In this document: in pieces, positions 1-6,469 of the stretch | How positions within the stretch are numbered: position 1 is the first letter of the stretch | Layout: each line of letters starts with the position of its first letter | DNA from: CAZIRO01 sp964541595 | Lineage (GTDB): Bacteria > Acidobacteriota > HRBIN11 | Reading direction: 5' to 3' | Assembly: GCA_964541595.1 (NCBI GenBank) | Contig: CAZIRO010000104.1 | Location: forward strand, 1 to 10,467 | DNA: 10,467 nt | The notes under the pieces: generated by a model | Told to the model about the DNA's origin: nothing | Databases searched by the model: none | Seen by the model: only the letters and a program-made list of their open reading frames with translations | Position numbers and translations under genes: made by a program

Positions 1-35
1 GGTGTCAGGTCTCGGGTCCCGGGTGTCAGGTGTCG
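1..35 (+). repeat. 7-bp tandem array (RGGTSTC family), copy A
   Basis: Five back-to-back 7-bp units of the form GGTSYCR run without phase slip from the first base of the window, so the array probably starts further left. It feeds straight into a conserved joint (GGTGGATGGGAACC, 36-49) and then the 9-bp-period palindrome. The same array type recurs at 675-747, 1808-1850, 2010-2058, 3106-3175, 3322-3424 and 6299-6326. There is no coding potential: the frames open here are repeat-encoded. Confidence 0.85.
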
Positions 36-153
36 GGTGGATGGGAACCACGGAGACACGGAGGACACAGAGTTCACAGAGAAAAAGAGAGGTTTTCTCC
101 CTCCGTGGCCTCTGTGCTCTCCGTGCCTCCGTGGTTCTCATCCACCCGACACC
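29..153. repeat. Nested palindrome with 9-bp-period arms, copy 1
   Basis: The outer 27 bases of each side (29-55 and 127-153) are inverted copies differing at one position by my alignment. They contain a 7-bp unit, the joint GGTGGATGRGAACC and the start of the 9-bp series. Inside, the arms continue as CACGGAG-type units spaced 9 bp apart (left 50-80, right about 95-133, inverted), meeting near 90. Transcribed, it would form a hairpin of roughly 55 bp. Its right end overlaps the last base of the FmdB gene's stop codon. Related copies lie at 578-674, 9557-9641 and 9802-9892. Confidence 0.88.
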
Positions 154-518
154 TACTCCTCCTCTTCCCCTTCTTCTGCTCCCTCCTCCTTCGTCATCTC
201 CGATTCCATTTCCTCCATCATTTCGTCCCATTCGTCCTCGCCGATTTCGTCCCCGAGCATGGGTTTCATTTTTTCCATGAACCGGCGCACACTGCGCGGA
301 TCGTTCTCATCGAGATCCCCCAGCGTGGCAGGATCCAGCATGGACTCGATGTGGTCCTCTTCGGACCGGAGGAACGCCACCCGTGAAACGATCCGTTTCA
401 ACCGATCACTCCCACACCGGGGGCATCTGGCTGTACCGGATTCTGCCTGCGCGACCGTCCACCAGAAAATGCTCACCCGGCGTCGACATCCGTGACAAAC
501 GTATTCATAGATGGGCAT
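153..518 (-). CDS. FmdB-type zinc-ribbon protein with acidic tail
   Basis: A 121-residue protein that opens with the family hallmark MPIYEYVC. Two CxxC knuckles, C8/C11 and C32/C35, form the small zinc ribbon of the FmdB/CxxC_CXXC_SSSS family; the founding member is a putative regulator of a formamidase operon, and most members have no proven function. After the ribbon the chain is charged, and from about residue 84 to the end it is dominated by Glu and Met, ending in a run of Glu, longer than the usual short FmdB tail. I chose the ATG at 516-518 because it gives the canonical N-terminus and has GAGGGAGGA about 3 bases upstream; an in-frame ATG at 545 would add nine unrelated residues. It is the last of four leftward genes. 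The stop codon TAG overlaps the flanking repeat. The family assignment is firm; the function is unknown. Confidence 0.88.
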   Translation of the reverse strand: MPIYEYVCHGCRRRVSIFWWTVAQAESGTARCPRCGSDRLKRIVSRVAFLRSEEDHIESMLDPATLGDLDENDPRSVRRFMEKMKPMLGDEIGEDEWDEMMEEMESEMTKEEGAEEGEEEE

Positions 519-532
519 CGTTCCTCCCTCGC

Positions 533-558
533 TCCGCATGATCATTCCGCATGATCAT
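533..558. repeat. Perfect 13-bp tandem duplication upstream of the FmdB gene
   Basis: TCCGCATGATCAT occurs twice without a gap (533-545, 546-558). Each unit ends in the 8-bp palindrome ATGATCAT, so two identical palindromes stand 13 bp apart, 15 to 40 bases upstream of the FmdB start codon. This could be a regulator binding site or simple slippage; the sequence alone does not decide. Confidence 0.7.
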
Positions 559-577
559 GAAGAGAACTCGTCCCTGA

Positions 578-674
578 GAACCACGGAGGCACAGAGCGCA
601 CGGAGACCACGGAGAGGTGGAAGAAATAGATTTTCATCTCTGTGCTCTCCGTGTTCTCCGTGCCTCCGTGGTTC
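578..674. repeat. Palindrome with 9-bp-period arms, copy 2
   Basis: The left arm (578-619) and right arm (about 631-674) are inverted series of CACGGAG/CACAGAG-type 9-bp units. The outermost 15 bases (578-592 and 660-674) are perfectly inverted. On the right it joins, through the conserved GGTGGATGGG joint, a 7-bp array that runs into the stop codon of homoserine dehydrogenase. The left side lacks a 7-bp array, so this copy is one-sided. Confidence 0.85.
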
Positions 675-747
675 CCATCCACCCGACACCCAACACCTGA
701 CATCTGAGACCTGAAACCCGAGACCTGAAACCTGACACCCGAAACCT
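675..747 (-). repeat. 7-bp tandem array, copy B, phased from a stop codon
   Basis: Read on the minus strand, nine units (AGGTTTC, GGGTGTC, AGGTTTC, AGGTCTC and so on) follow each other with no phase slip from base 747 down to 685, followed by the GGGTGGATGGG joint. The A of the homoserine dehydrogenase TGA stop (747) is the first base of the first unit, so gene end and array start coincide. Confidence 0.85.
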
Positions 748-1793
748 CACTCCGGCGGTACCGGCGTGCGGGCGATCTGCAGGACGTCCGCAAGCACTCC
801 GTACGCCGTATTCACCGGCCCCGCACCGGCGCGTTCCATAATCGCCAGCGGCGTCAGCGCATCGGATTCCACACAGATGAACGCCTCCGTGTCTTTTGTC
901 TGCGCCATCGGATCGTACAGGGGCACCGGGCGGGGTTTCACGCTTGCCTGCACCCTGCCGTCTTCCAAACGTTCTGCTTCACACACGAGTTTAATCCGTT
1001 TTCCGCTGTCCAGTGCCGCCCGCAGGTCCTCCGGGCGCACGGACCGGATCCCCTCCCGTTCGATCTGGTCCGGGCGCAATTCCGCATCCATCCATACATT
1101 CGCCAGCACACATACCTTGACGGCCGCATCCCACCCGTCGATATCGTTACTGGGGTCCGCCTCGGCGATGCCGATCGCCTGGGCCTCCCGCACGGCTTCT
1201 TCCAGGGTCTTCCCAAGTTCCATTCGCGTGAGGATCAGGTTCGTGGTACTGTTCAGAATCCCGTAAAACCGCCGAATCCGCGCGTCTGGCATTCCCCAGC
1301 GTACCAGACTGAAAATCGGCACCCCATCCATGACAGTGGCTTCAAACAGTAACCACCGTTGTCTCTGCCGGGCCATCTCCCGCAATTCCCGATACGCCAG
1401 TGCGATCGGGCCTTTATTCGCCGTTACGACGTGCATGTTTTTCCGCAACGCATGCCGGATATAATCCAGTGCCGGCTGACCGGTTTGCGGGTTCAGGATA
1501 CTCAACTCCACGAGCACATCTGCGGGACACGCGTCCAGCCATTCATGGGCATCCTCCACAGGTAACCCGCAATGCAGATCCGACAGATCGCCGGCAGAAT
1601 AGGCCCGAATCGCATCCTGCAGGTGAATCCCTTTCGGATTGATGGCATGGCCGTGCCGTGCGGTATAAATCCCGGTAACCTGAATGTCAATCCCCCAGTC
1701 TTTTCGATGCCGTTCCCGGCGGTCGACCAGCATGCGTGCCCAGGCACGCCCGACCGCGCCGAACCCGATCAATGCAACCCGTAGCGTCGTCAT
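747..1793 (-). CDS. hom: Homoserine dehydrogenase, single-domain form
   Basis: Predicted NAD(P)H-dependent reduction of aspartate semialdehyde to homoserine, the branch point to threonine and methionine. The 348 residues contain an N-terminal Rossmann motif GFGAVG (10-15), the TANKGP motif (124-129), EATVMDGVPI (151-160), LNSTTNLIL (180-188) and the catalytic block around E211, D217, D222 and K226, which aligns with yeast E208, D214, D219 and K223. GAGPVNTAYG (323-332) is the closing family motif. There is no C-terminal ACT domain, as in short archaeal and thermophile enzymes, so feedback control through that domain is not expected. The ATG at 1791-1793 has AAAAGGGGG four bases upstream. The spaces on both sides consist almost wholly of repeats, leaving about 14 bp of unique leader, so the gene may be read through from the channel gene. 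Confidence 0.93.
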   Translation of the reverse strand: MTTLRVALIGFGAVGRAWARMLVDRRERHRKDWGIDIQVTGIYTARHGHAINPKGIHLQDAIRAYSAGDLSDLHCGLPVEDAHEWLDACPADVLVELSILNPQTGQPALDYIRHALRKNMHVVTANKGPIALAYRELREMARQRQRWLLFEATVMDGVPIFSLVRWGMPDARIRRFYGILNSTTNLILTRMELGKTLEEAVREAQAIGIAEADPSNDIDGWDAAVKVCVLANVWMDAELRPDQIEREGIRSVRPEDLRAALDSGKRIKLVCEAERLEDGRVQASVKPRPVPLYDPMAQTKDTEAFICVESDALTPLAIMERAGAGPVNTAYGVLADVLQIARTPVPPE

Positions 1794-1807
1794 GGATCCC
1801 CCTTTTC

Positions 1808-1850
1808 AGGTCTCAGGTATTCAGGTCTCAGGTGTCAGGTGTCGGGTCTC
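1808..1850 (+). repeat. 7-bp tandem array, copy C
   Basis: Six units on the plus strand (AGGTCTC, AGGTATTC, AGGTCTC, AGGTGTC, AGGTGTC, GGGTCTC), one of them with an extra base. The array starts 15 bases upstream of the homoserine dehydrogenase start codon and leads into the 152-bp inverted-repeat element at 1861. Confidence 0.8.
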
Positions 1851-1860
1851 AGTGGTTGGA

Positions 1861-2012
1861 GTTTTGTAGGGGCACGGCGCTGCTGTATCCTGATAGGATT
1901 TCACCGGATCGTCATGGCCACGGACAGCCACCGCCGTGCCCTTCAATAGTCACTCCAGGACGACAGCCACCATCGTGACCGGGCGACCTCGGATCGGTCG
2001 TCCCTACAAAAC
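1861..2012 (+). repeat. 152-bp element with 11-bp terminal inverted repeats, copy 1
   Basis: Starts GTTTTGTAGGG and ends CCCTACAAAAC, a perfect 11-bp terminal inverted repeat. Inside are modules such as GGGCACGGC/GCCGTGCCC and GGGCGACC/GGTCGTCCC that can form shorter hairpins. A second, inverted copy of exactly the same length lies at 3173-3324 on the other side of the channel gene. The halves nearest the channel gene (1925-2012 and 3173-3260) differ at only 3 of 88 positions by my alignment; the outer 64 bases are more diverged. There is no transposase, so it would be a non-autonomous, MITE-like or REP-like element. Confidence 0.82.
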
Positions 2013-2058
2013 ACCTGACACCCGAGACCTGACACCTGGGACCCGAGACCTGAGACCC
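2010..2058 (-). repeat. 7-bp tandem array, copy D, phased from a stop codon
   Basis: Seven units on the minus strand in uninterrupted 7-bp phase (GGGTCTC, AGGTCTC, GGGTCCC, AGGTGTC, AGGTCTC, GGGTGTC, AGGTGTT). The first G is the last base of the channel gene's TAG stop. The last unit overlaps the terminus of the 152-bp element. Confidence 0.83.
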
Positions 2059-3086
2059 TAATCGCCCACTCTCACCGCTTCCGCCGCCTGACGCAAACGT
2101 TCCACCTCCTCCGCGCGTCCGATCACCATGAGAATCGTGCCCGGCGGAATCGCCTGCTGCGGGTCCGGATTGAACGTCAACCCCTCTCCAGGCCGGACCA
2201 TCCCGATGACGAGCACCCCATACCGCTGACGAATCTCACATTCCGCAAGACTCCGCCCCGCAAACGGCGACTCCGGCGGAATATGAATCTCTTCCATCTG
2301 CAATTCAACAGTACCCCGGCCGACGGCAATCTCGATAAACTCATGCACATGGGGTCGAATCACCATCCCGGCCATACGCAGTGCCCCGATCCGATACGGT
2401 GACAGCGCACGATTCGCACCGGCACGCCGCAGATGGGGTTCCAGCGCCGGATCGGACACGCGCGATACAATGAACAGTTTAGGGTTCAGCGACCGTGCCG
2501 TCAAAGCAATAAACGCATTATCCGCGTCGGTCGCCGCCGTGGCGATCAGTGCACGTGCACGTTCTACCCCGGCTTCCAGCAGGGTTTCTTCCTGTGTCGC
2601 ATCGCCGACAACGACCGCGTACCCGAGATCCTGGAGTTCCCGTACGGTTTTCGGATCCCGTTCAACGATCACGAACGGTTCTCCCGCCAGCGCAAGTTCC
2701 TGCACGATCTGCGATCCGATGCGCCCGTATCCGCACACGATAATATGGTTTTCCATACGCTGGACCTTCCGACGGGTACGAATTTGCTGTACCTGTCGCC
2801 GAAACGCATCCGAAAGCAAATAGGACGCCGTACTCGATGCCGCATAAATGTAGAACGTCACGCTCGCAAAGATGAACATAATGGTAAACCACTGTCCCTG
2901 CAAGGTCAGCGGGCGTACCTCCCGGTACCCGATGGTGGTCATCGTGATGACCGTCATGTAGAGCGCATCGTGGAACGTCCACCGCTCGACGGCGATATAC
3001 CCGATCGTACCGATAGCGATGAGCGCCAGCAGGCCGATGACATTCGCCTTGACATACCACGGAACGGTCCACCAGAGACGCAGCAT
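2058..3086 (-). CDS. Two-helix RCK potassium-channel-like protein
   Basis: A 342-residue inner-membrane protein laid out like MthK: TM1 about 13-33, pore helix 38-49, filter region TTIGYREV (50-57), TM2 about 64-85, then a cytosolic RCK N-domain from 112 with Rossmann motif GYGRIG (119-124), an acidic residue E142 after strand 2 and GDAT (161-164), and an RCK/TrkA C-domain (about 260-330) that usually binds regulatory ions or nucleotides. The expected role is gated K+ conductance. The filter departs from TVGYGD: the second Gly is Arg (R55) and the Asp is Glu (E56), so K+ selectivity should not be assumed. The ATG at 3084-3086 places TM1 naturally, but no clear ribosome-binding site precedes it, and a 7-bp repeat array begins 20 bases upstream. 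Inverted 152-bp repeats flank the gene on both sides. Confidence 0.9.
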   Translation of the reverse strand: MLRLWWTVPWYVKANVIGLLALIAIGTIGYIAVERWTFHDALYMTVITMTTIGYREVRPLTLQGQWFTIMFIFASVTFYIYAASSTASYLLSDAFRRQVQQIRTRRKVQRMENHIIVCGYGRIGSQIVQELALAGEPFVIVERDPKTVRELQDLGYAVVVGDATQEETLLEAGVERARALIATAATDADNAFIALTARSLNPKLFIVSRVSDPALEPHLRRAGANRALSPYRIGALRMAGMVIRPHVHEFIEIAVGRGTVELQMEEIHIPPESPFAGRSLAECEIRQRYGVLVIGMVRPGEGLTFNPDPQQAIPPGTILMVIGRAEEVERLRQAAEAVRVGD

Positions 3087-3105
3087 GGTGTGACCATGGA
3101 TCTCG

Positions 3106-3175
3106 GGGTGTCGGGTGTCAGGGATCAGGTCCCAGGTCTCGGGTCTCAGGGGTCAGGTCTCAGGGCCCAAGTGTT
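3106..3175 (+). repeat. 7-bp tandem array, copy E
   Basis: Ten units on the plus strand in strict 7-bp phase (GGGTGTC, GGGTGTC, AGGGATC, AGGTCCC, AGGTCTC, GGGTCTC, AGGGGTC, AGGTCTC, AGGGCCC, AAGTGTT). It occupies the leader of the channel gene and runs into the terminal repeat of the 152-bp element. Confidence 0.83.
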
Positions 3176-3324
3176 TTGTAGGGACGACCGATCCGAGGTC
3201 GCCCGGTCACGATGGTGGCTGCCGCCCTGGAGTGACCATTGAAGGGCACGGCGGTGGCTGCCGAGACCACGGCAATCCGGATGAAATCCTGTAAGGGCAC
3301 GGCAGCGCCGTGTCCCGACAAAAC
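3173..3324 (-). repeat. 152-bp element with terminal inverted repeats, copy 2 (inverted)
   Basis: The inverted partner of 1861-2012, also 152 bp. Its ends are GTTTTGTAGGG and CCCGACAAAAC, one mismatch in the 11-bp terminal repeat. The half facing the channel gene (3173-3260) is nearly identical to copy 1. Both copies sit between opposed 7-bp arrays, so the whole stretch 3106-3424 is one large imperfect palindrome and holds no gene. Confidence 0.82.
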
Positions 3325-3424
3325 ACCTGACACCCGAGACCTGGGACCCGAGACCTGACACCTGACACCCGACACCTGAGACCGAGACCCGACACCTGAG
3401 ACCGAGACCCGACACCTGACACCT
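3322..3424 (-). repeat. 7-bp tandem array, copy F, with an internal 20-bp duplication
   Basis: Fifteen units on the minus strand, the longest array here, starting 12 bases after the ppdK stop codon. Two units have lost one base (GGTCTC), which creates a perfect tandem duplication of 20 bp at 3371-3390 and 3391-3410. This points to recent growth by slippage or unequal exchange. A weak first unit may bridge 3425-3436. Confidence 0.85.
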
Positions 3425-3435
3425 GGGACACGCCC

Positions 3436-6150
3436 TCACACCGATGTGGATACCTCCTCCAGCACACGTTCCTTCAATGCTGCGTGCGCAGCCGCCAGTC
3501 GGGCCACGGGAATCCGATACGGTGATGCACTCACGTAGTTCATCCCCGCCTCATGACAAAACCGGATCGATCGCGGATCACCCCCGTGCTCGCCACAGAT
3601 ACCGATCTTCAGATTTCCCCGCGTAGAACGGCCCTTCCGGATGGCCATACGAATGAGTTCCCCGACACCATGGACGTCCAGTGTGCGGAAGGGGTCCTCT
3701 TCCAGGATGCCCTTCTCAATGTAATCCGGCAGGAACTTTCCGATATCGTCACGCGAGAACCCGAACGTCATCTGCGTGAGATCGTTCGTCCCGAACGAGA
3801 AAAATTCTGCATATGCCGCAATCCGATCCGCCACCACGCAGGCGCGCGGCACCTCGATCATCGTTCCAATGGAATACAGCACACGTACACCCCGTGCATG
3901 CATCACTTCCTCGGCCGTGCGTTCAACGATCGCCCGCACGTATGCGAGTTCCCGATCGGAACCCACCAGCGGAATCATGATCTCAGGCTGCACCCGCTGA
4001 CCCCCCTGTTTCACACGAATGGCTGCTTCGATGATCGCGCGGGTCTGGATTTCCACGATCTCCGGATAGGTGATCATCAACCGCACACCCCGGTGCCCGA
4101 GCATCGGGTTCATCTCATGCAGTTGCTGCACACGCGCAAAGACACGTTCCTTTTCGTGGATTTCCTGCAGCAACCGGTCGATTTCTTTGATCGACTGCGC
4201 CCGGGTCAGTTGCATTTTCAACAGCGTGATCGTCTGAATGAGTTCTTCCCGGCGGGGCAGGAACTCATGCAATGGCGGGTCGAGCAACCGGATCGTTACG
4301 GGATACCCACGCATCGCCCGGAAGATACCCACGAAGTCTTCAACCTGAAACTCCACGAGCGCATCAAGTGCGGCGCGACGTTCTTCTGGTGTGGTCGCCA
4401 TGATCATGCGAATCATGTGGGGCAACCGGTCCTCGCCGAAGAACATGTGCTCCGTACGGCACAATCCGATCCCCTCTGCACCCATCCGGTACGCGACTTC
4501 CGCATCGTGGGGCGTATCCGCATTCGCACGGACGCCGAGTTTGCGAAACGTATCCGCCCATTCCAGCAGCGTGGTGAACTCCCCTTTCAGTTCCGGTTTC
4601 ACCGTAGGCAGTTGACCCACGAACACTTCACCGGTCGATCCATCGATGGTAATCCAATCGCCCTCCTGCACGACCGTCCCGTCCACACGAAACTGTTTAC
4701 GGCGGACGTCCACATCCAGCGCCTCACATCCGACCACACAGGGTTTCCCCATACCGCGCGCGACAACGGCCGCATGGCTGGTCATCCCACCTCGACTCGT
4801 GAGGATCCCAACCGCACGGTGCATGCCGTGGATATCGTCCGGGGTGGTTTCCTCCCGCACCAGAATGACGGGTTCCCCACGATCGCTCCACTCCACAGCG
4901 TCATCCGCCGTGAACACGGCCCGTCCGGAAGCAGCGCCTGGAGACGCCGGCAGACCCTTTGCCACGGGACTGTGGTCCGCACGGTATTTCGGATCGATGA
5001 TCGGATGCAGCAACTGTTCCACCTGATCGGGTTCCACACGCAGGACGGCTTCCTCCCGGGAGATCAACCCCTCGCGAACCATATCCACGGCGATCTTGAC
5101 CGCTGCCTGTGCCGTACGTTTCCCGACGCGCGTTTGCAAGAGGTATAGCGTTCCGTTTTCGACCGTAAACTCGAAATCCTGCATATCCCGGAAATGGCGT
5201 TCCAGCCGTTCCGCAACCTCACGCAGCTGGACATAAACTTCCGGCATCCGATGTTGAAGTTCCTCCAGGGGTAGCGGTGTCCGGATCCCGGCCACGACAT
5301 CCTCGCCCTGTGCGTTCGGCAGGAACTCGCCATACAGTTGTTTCTCTCCTGTGGACGGATTCCGCGTGAACCCCACACCCGTACCAGAATCCTCACCCAT
5401 ATTGCCGTAGACCATCATCACGATATTCACGGCCGTTCCGAGATCGTCCGGGATCTGATGCATTTTCCGGTAATACTGTGCCCGCGGATTGTTCCACGAT
5501 CGGAATACGGCAATAATCGCGGTACGTAACTGGTCGTACGGATCCTGTGGAAACGGCCGGCCGGTTTCTTCTTCGATGATACGTTTGTACGTCTGCACGA
5601 GTTCCTGCAGATCGTCTGCCGTGAGTTCCACATCCTGCGTGACACCGCGCTGCTGTTTCAGTTGCTCCAGCGCGTCCTCAAACCGTTGTTTATCGATCCC
5701 CAGCGCGATATTACCAAACATCTGCAAAAACCGCCGGTACGTGTCCATCGCGAACCGCCGATTGCCCGTGAGACGCGCAAGTCCCCCGGCTACCGCATCG
5801 TTCATGCCGAGATTCAAAATCGTATCCATCATGCCGGGCATGGAAAACTTTGCACCGGATCGGACGGATACCAGCAGCGGATTCGACGGGTCACCGAACC
5901 GTTTCCCGGTGAGTTCTTCCAGTCGGTTCATGTACTGCAGCACCTCCTGCCAGATCGCGTCCGGTAGACGTTCACCCTCGCGGTAGAACAACCGACAGAC
6001 CTCCGTGGTGATCGTAAATCCGGGCGGGACGGGAATCCCCAGGTTGGTCATTTCCGCCAGCCCCGCACCTTTCCCACCGAGGAGGTCTTTCATCCGGGCA
6101 TTGCCTTCTGCCTGTCCCCCTCCGAAGAAATACACGTGTTTCTCCGCCAT
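3436..6150 (-). CDS. ppdK: Pyruvate, phosphate dikinase
   Basis: Interconverts pyruvate + ATP + Pi with phosphoenolpyruvate + AMP + PPi in the cytosol. About 904 residues, full length for the bacterial enzyme. Numbering from an upstream ATG one codon earlier: ATP-grasp motifs LGGKGAGLAEM (25-35) and SVRSGAKFSMPGMMDT (96-111); the swivelling phosphohistidine domain with GGMTSH, catalytic H460; a linker; then the PEP/pyruvate TIM barrel with RTEHMFF (566-572), SFGTNDLTQ (786-794) and CGEHGGDP with catalytic C853. No residue loss or frameshift is visible. Two ATGs are adjacent (6153 and 6150); GGAGGG ends 5 bases before the second but 2 before the first, so I favour 6150. It is first of the four leftward genes and diverges from the kinase/DUF92 gene. 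A LacI-like palindrome at 6215-6235 could control it. Confidence 0.96.
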   Translation of the reverse strand: MAEKHVYFFGGGQAEGNARMKDLLGGKGAGLAEMTNLGIPVPPGFTITTEVCRLFYREGERLPDAIWQEVLQYMNRLEELTGKRFGDPSNPLLVSVRSGAKFSMPGMMDTILNLGMNDAVAGGLARLTGNRRFAMDTYRRFLQMFGNIALGIDKQRFEDALEQLKQQRGVTQDVELTADDLQELVQTYKRIIEEETGRPFPQDPYDQLRTAIIAVFRSWNNPRAQYYRKMHQIPDDLGTAVNIVMMVYGNMGEDSGTGVGFTRNPSTGEKQLYGEFLPNAQGEDVVAGIRTPLPLEELQHRMPEVYVQLREVAERLERHFRDMQDFEFTVENGTLYLLQTRVGKRTAQAAVKIAVDMVREGLISREEAVLRVEPDQVEQLLHPIIDPKYRADHSPVAKGLPASPGAASGRAVFTADDAVEWSDRGEPVILVREETTPDDIHGMHRAVGILTSRGGMTSHAAVVARGMGKPCVVGCEALDVDVRRKQFRVDGTVVQEGDWITIDGSTGEVFVGQLPTVKPELKGEFTTLLEWADTFRKLGVRANADTPHDAEVAYRMGAEGIGLCRTEHMFFGEDRLPHMIRMIMATTPEERRAALDALVEFQVEDFVGIFRAMRGYPVTIRLLDPPLHEFLPRREELIQTITLLKMQLTRAQSIKEIDRLLQEIHEKERVFARVQQLHEMNPMLGHRGVRLMITYPEIVEIQTRAIIEAAIRVKQGGQRVQPEIMIPLVGSDRELAYVRAIVERTAEEVMHARGVRVLYSIGTMIEVPRACVVADRIAAYAEFFSFGTNDLTQMTFGFSRDDIGKFLPDYIEKGILEEDPFRTLDVHGVGELIRMAIRKGRSTRGNLKIGICGEHGGDPRSIRFCHEAGMNYVSASPYRIPVARLAAAHAALKERVLEEVSTSV

Positions 6151-6214
6151 CATTGCCCTCCGGCGAAGTTCCCCGTATCATCATTGTGCATTCACAGGGG
6201 TTCTATTCATCTTA

Positions 6215-6235
6215 CCCGAAAAACGTTTTCACGGG
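6215..6235. promoter_or_regulatory. Candidate operator palindrome in the divergent ppdK region
   Basis: A 10-bp perfect palindrome AAAACGTTTT (6220-6229) with outer arms CCCG (6215-6218) and CGGG (6232-6235). On the minus strand TGAAAACGTTTT resembles half of the LacI/CcpA-family consensus. It lies about 65 to 85 bases upstream of the ppdK start. A possible -10 (TAAGAT) overlaps its downstream edge on the ppdK strand, but no good -35 accompanies it. Regulation is inferred only. Confidence 0.35.
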
Positions 6236-6298
6236 AAGCCATACTATCCGGGATCAGGACAGGAAGTGCACCGGATTCACAGGTGTGCCGGTGGCCAC

Positions 6299-6386
6299 CG
6301 GTCTCGGGTGTCAGGTGTCGGGTCTCCGGGACGGAAGACCGGGGACGGGAGACAGAAGACCGAATGGGCACCCATGGGGTCCCATT
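6299..6386 (+). repeat. Short 7-bp array (copy G) and mosaic of other short repeats
   Basis: Four units CGGTCTC, GGGTGTC, AGGTGTC and GGGTCTC (6299-6326) are followed by a different degenerate repeat in which GGGACGG and GAAGACCG each occur twice or nearly so (about 6328-6361). An imperfect 24-bp palindrome around CCCATGGG comes next (6363-6386). This is most of what the 366-bp gap between ppdK and the rightward genes holds besides the candidate operator and the hairpin at 6441. The long frame open across it shows no protein-family features. Confidence 0.65.
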
Positions 6387-6394
6387 TTCTGGCT

Positions 6395-6419
6395 CGATCT
6401 CAGATCCCATCGGAGATCG
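6395..6419. repeat. Small inverted repeat
   Basis: CGATCTC (6395-6401) and GAGATCG (6413-6419) form a perfect 7-bp stem with an 11-base loop. There is no T-tract, so it is not a typical terminator. It lies within the repeat mosaic upstream of the kinase/DUF92 gene. Confidence 0.45.
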
Positions 6420-6440
6420 GGACAGGACACAGGACATCCC

Positions 6441-6469
6441 TTTTGGGCACGGCAGCACCGTGCTCAAAA
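6441..6469. repeat. Hairpin of the GGGCACGGC/CCGTGCCC type
   Basis: TTTTGGGCACGG (6441-6452) pairs with CCGTGCTCAAAA (6458-6469) at 11 of 12 positions, with a 5-base loop. The core matches modules inside the 152-bp elements, so it looks like a minimal relative. A-rich and T-rich flanks on both sides could let it act as a bidirectional terminator, but it lies upstream of both divergent genes, which argues against that role. Confidence 0.6.

Noticed and set aside
37..495. Plus-strand open frame of 152 codons at the left edge (also 2-280 and 30-386)
   Set aside because: The N-terminal half is repeat sequence and the remainder is antisense to the well-supported FmdB gene. There is no ribosome-binding site or family motif.
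2433..3242. Plus-strand open frame of 269 codons
   Set aside because: Antisense to the channel gene, whose motifs are unambiguous, and it ends in repeats.
3322..3424. CRISPR-like array
   Set aside because: The units are 7 bp and contiguous, with no spacers and no cas genes; it is a short tandem repeat.
3553..5148. Plus-strand open frame of 531 codons
   Set aside because: It is antisense to ppdK throughout, rich in His, Arg and Pro, and is a shadow of the ppdK codon pattern.
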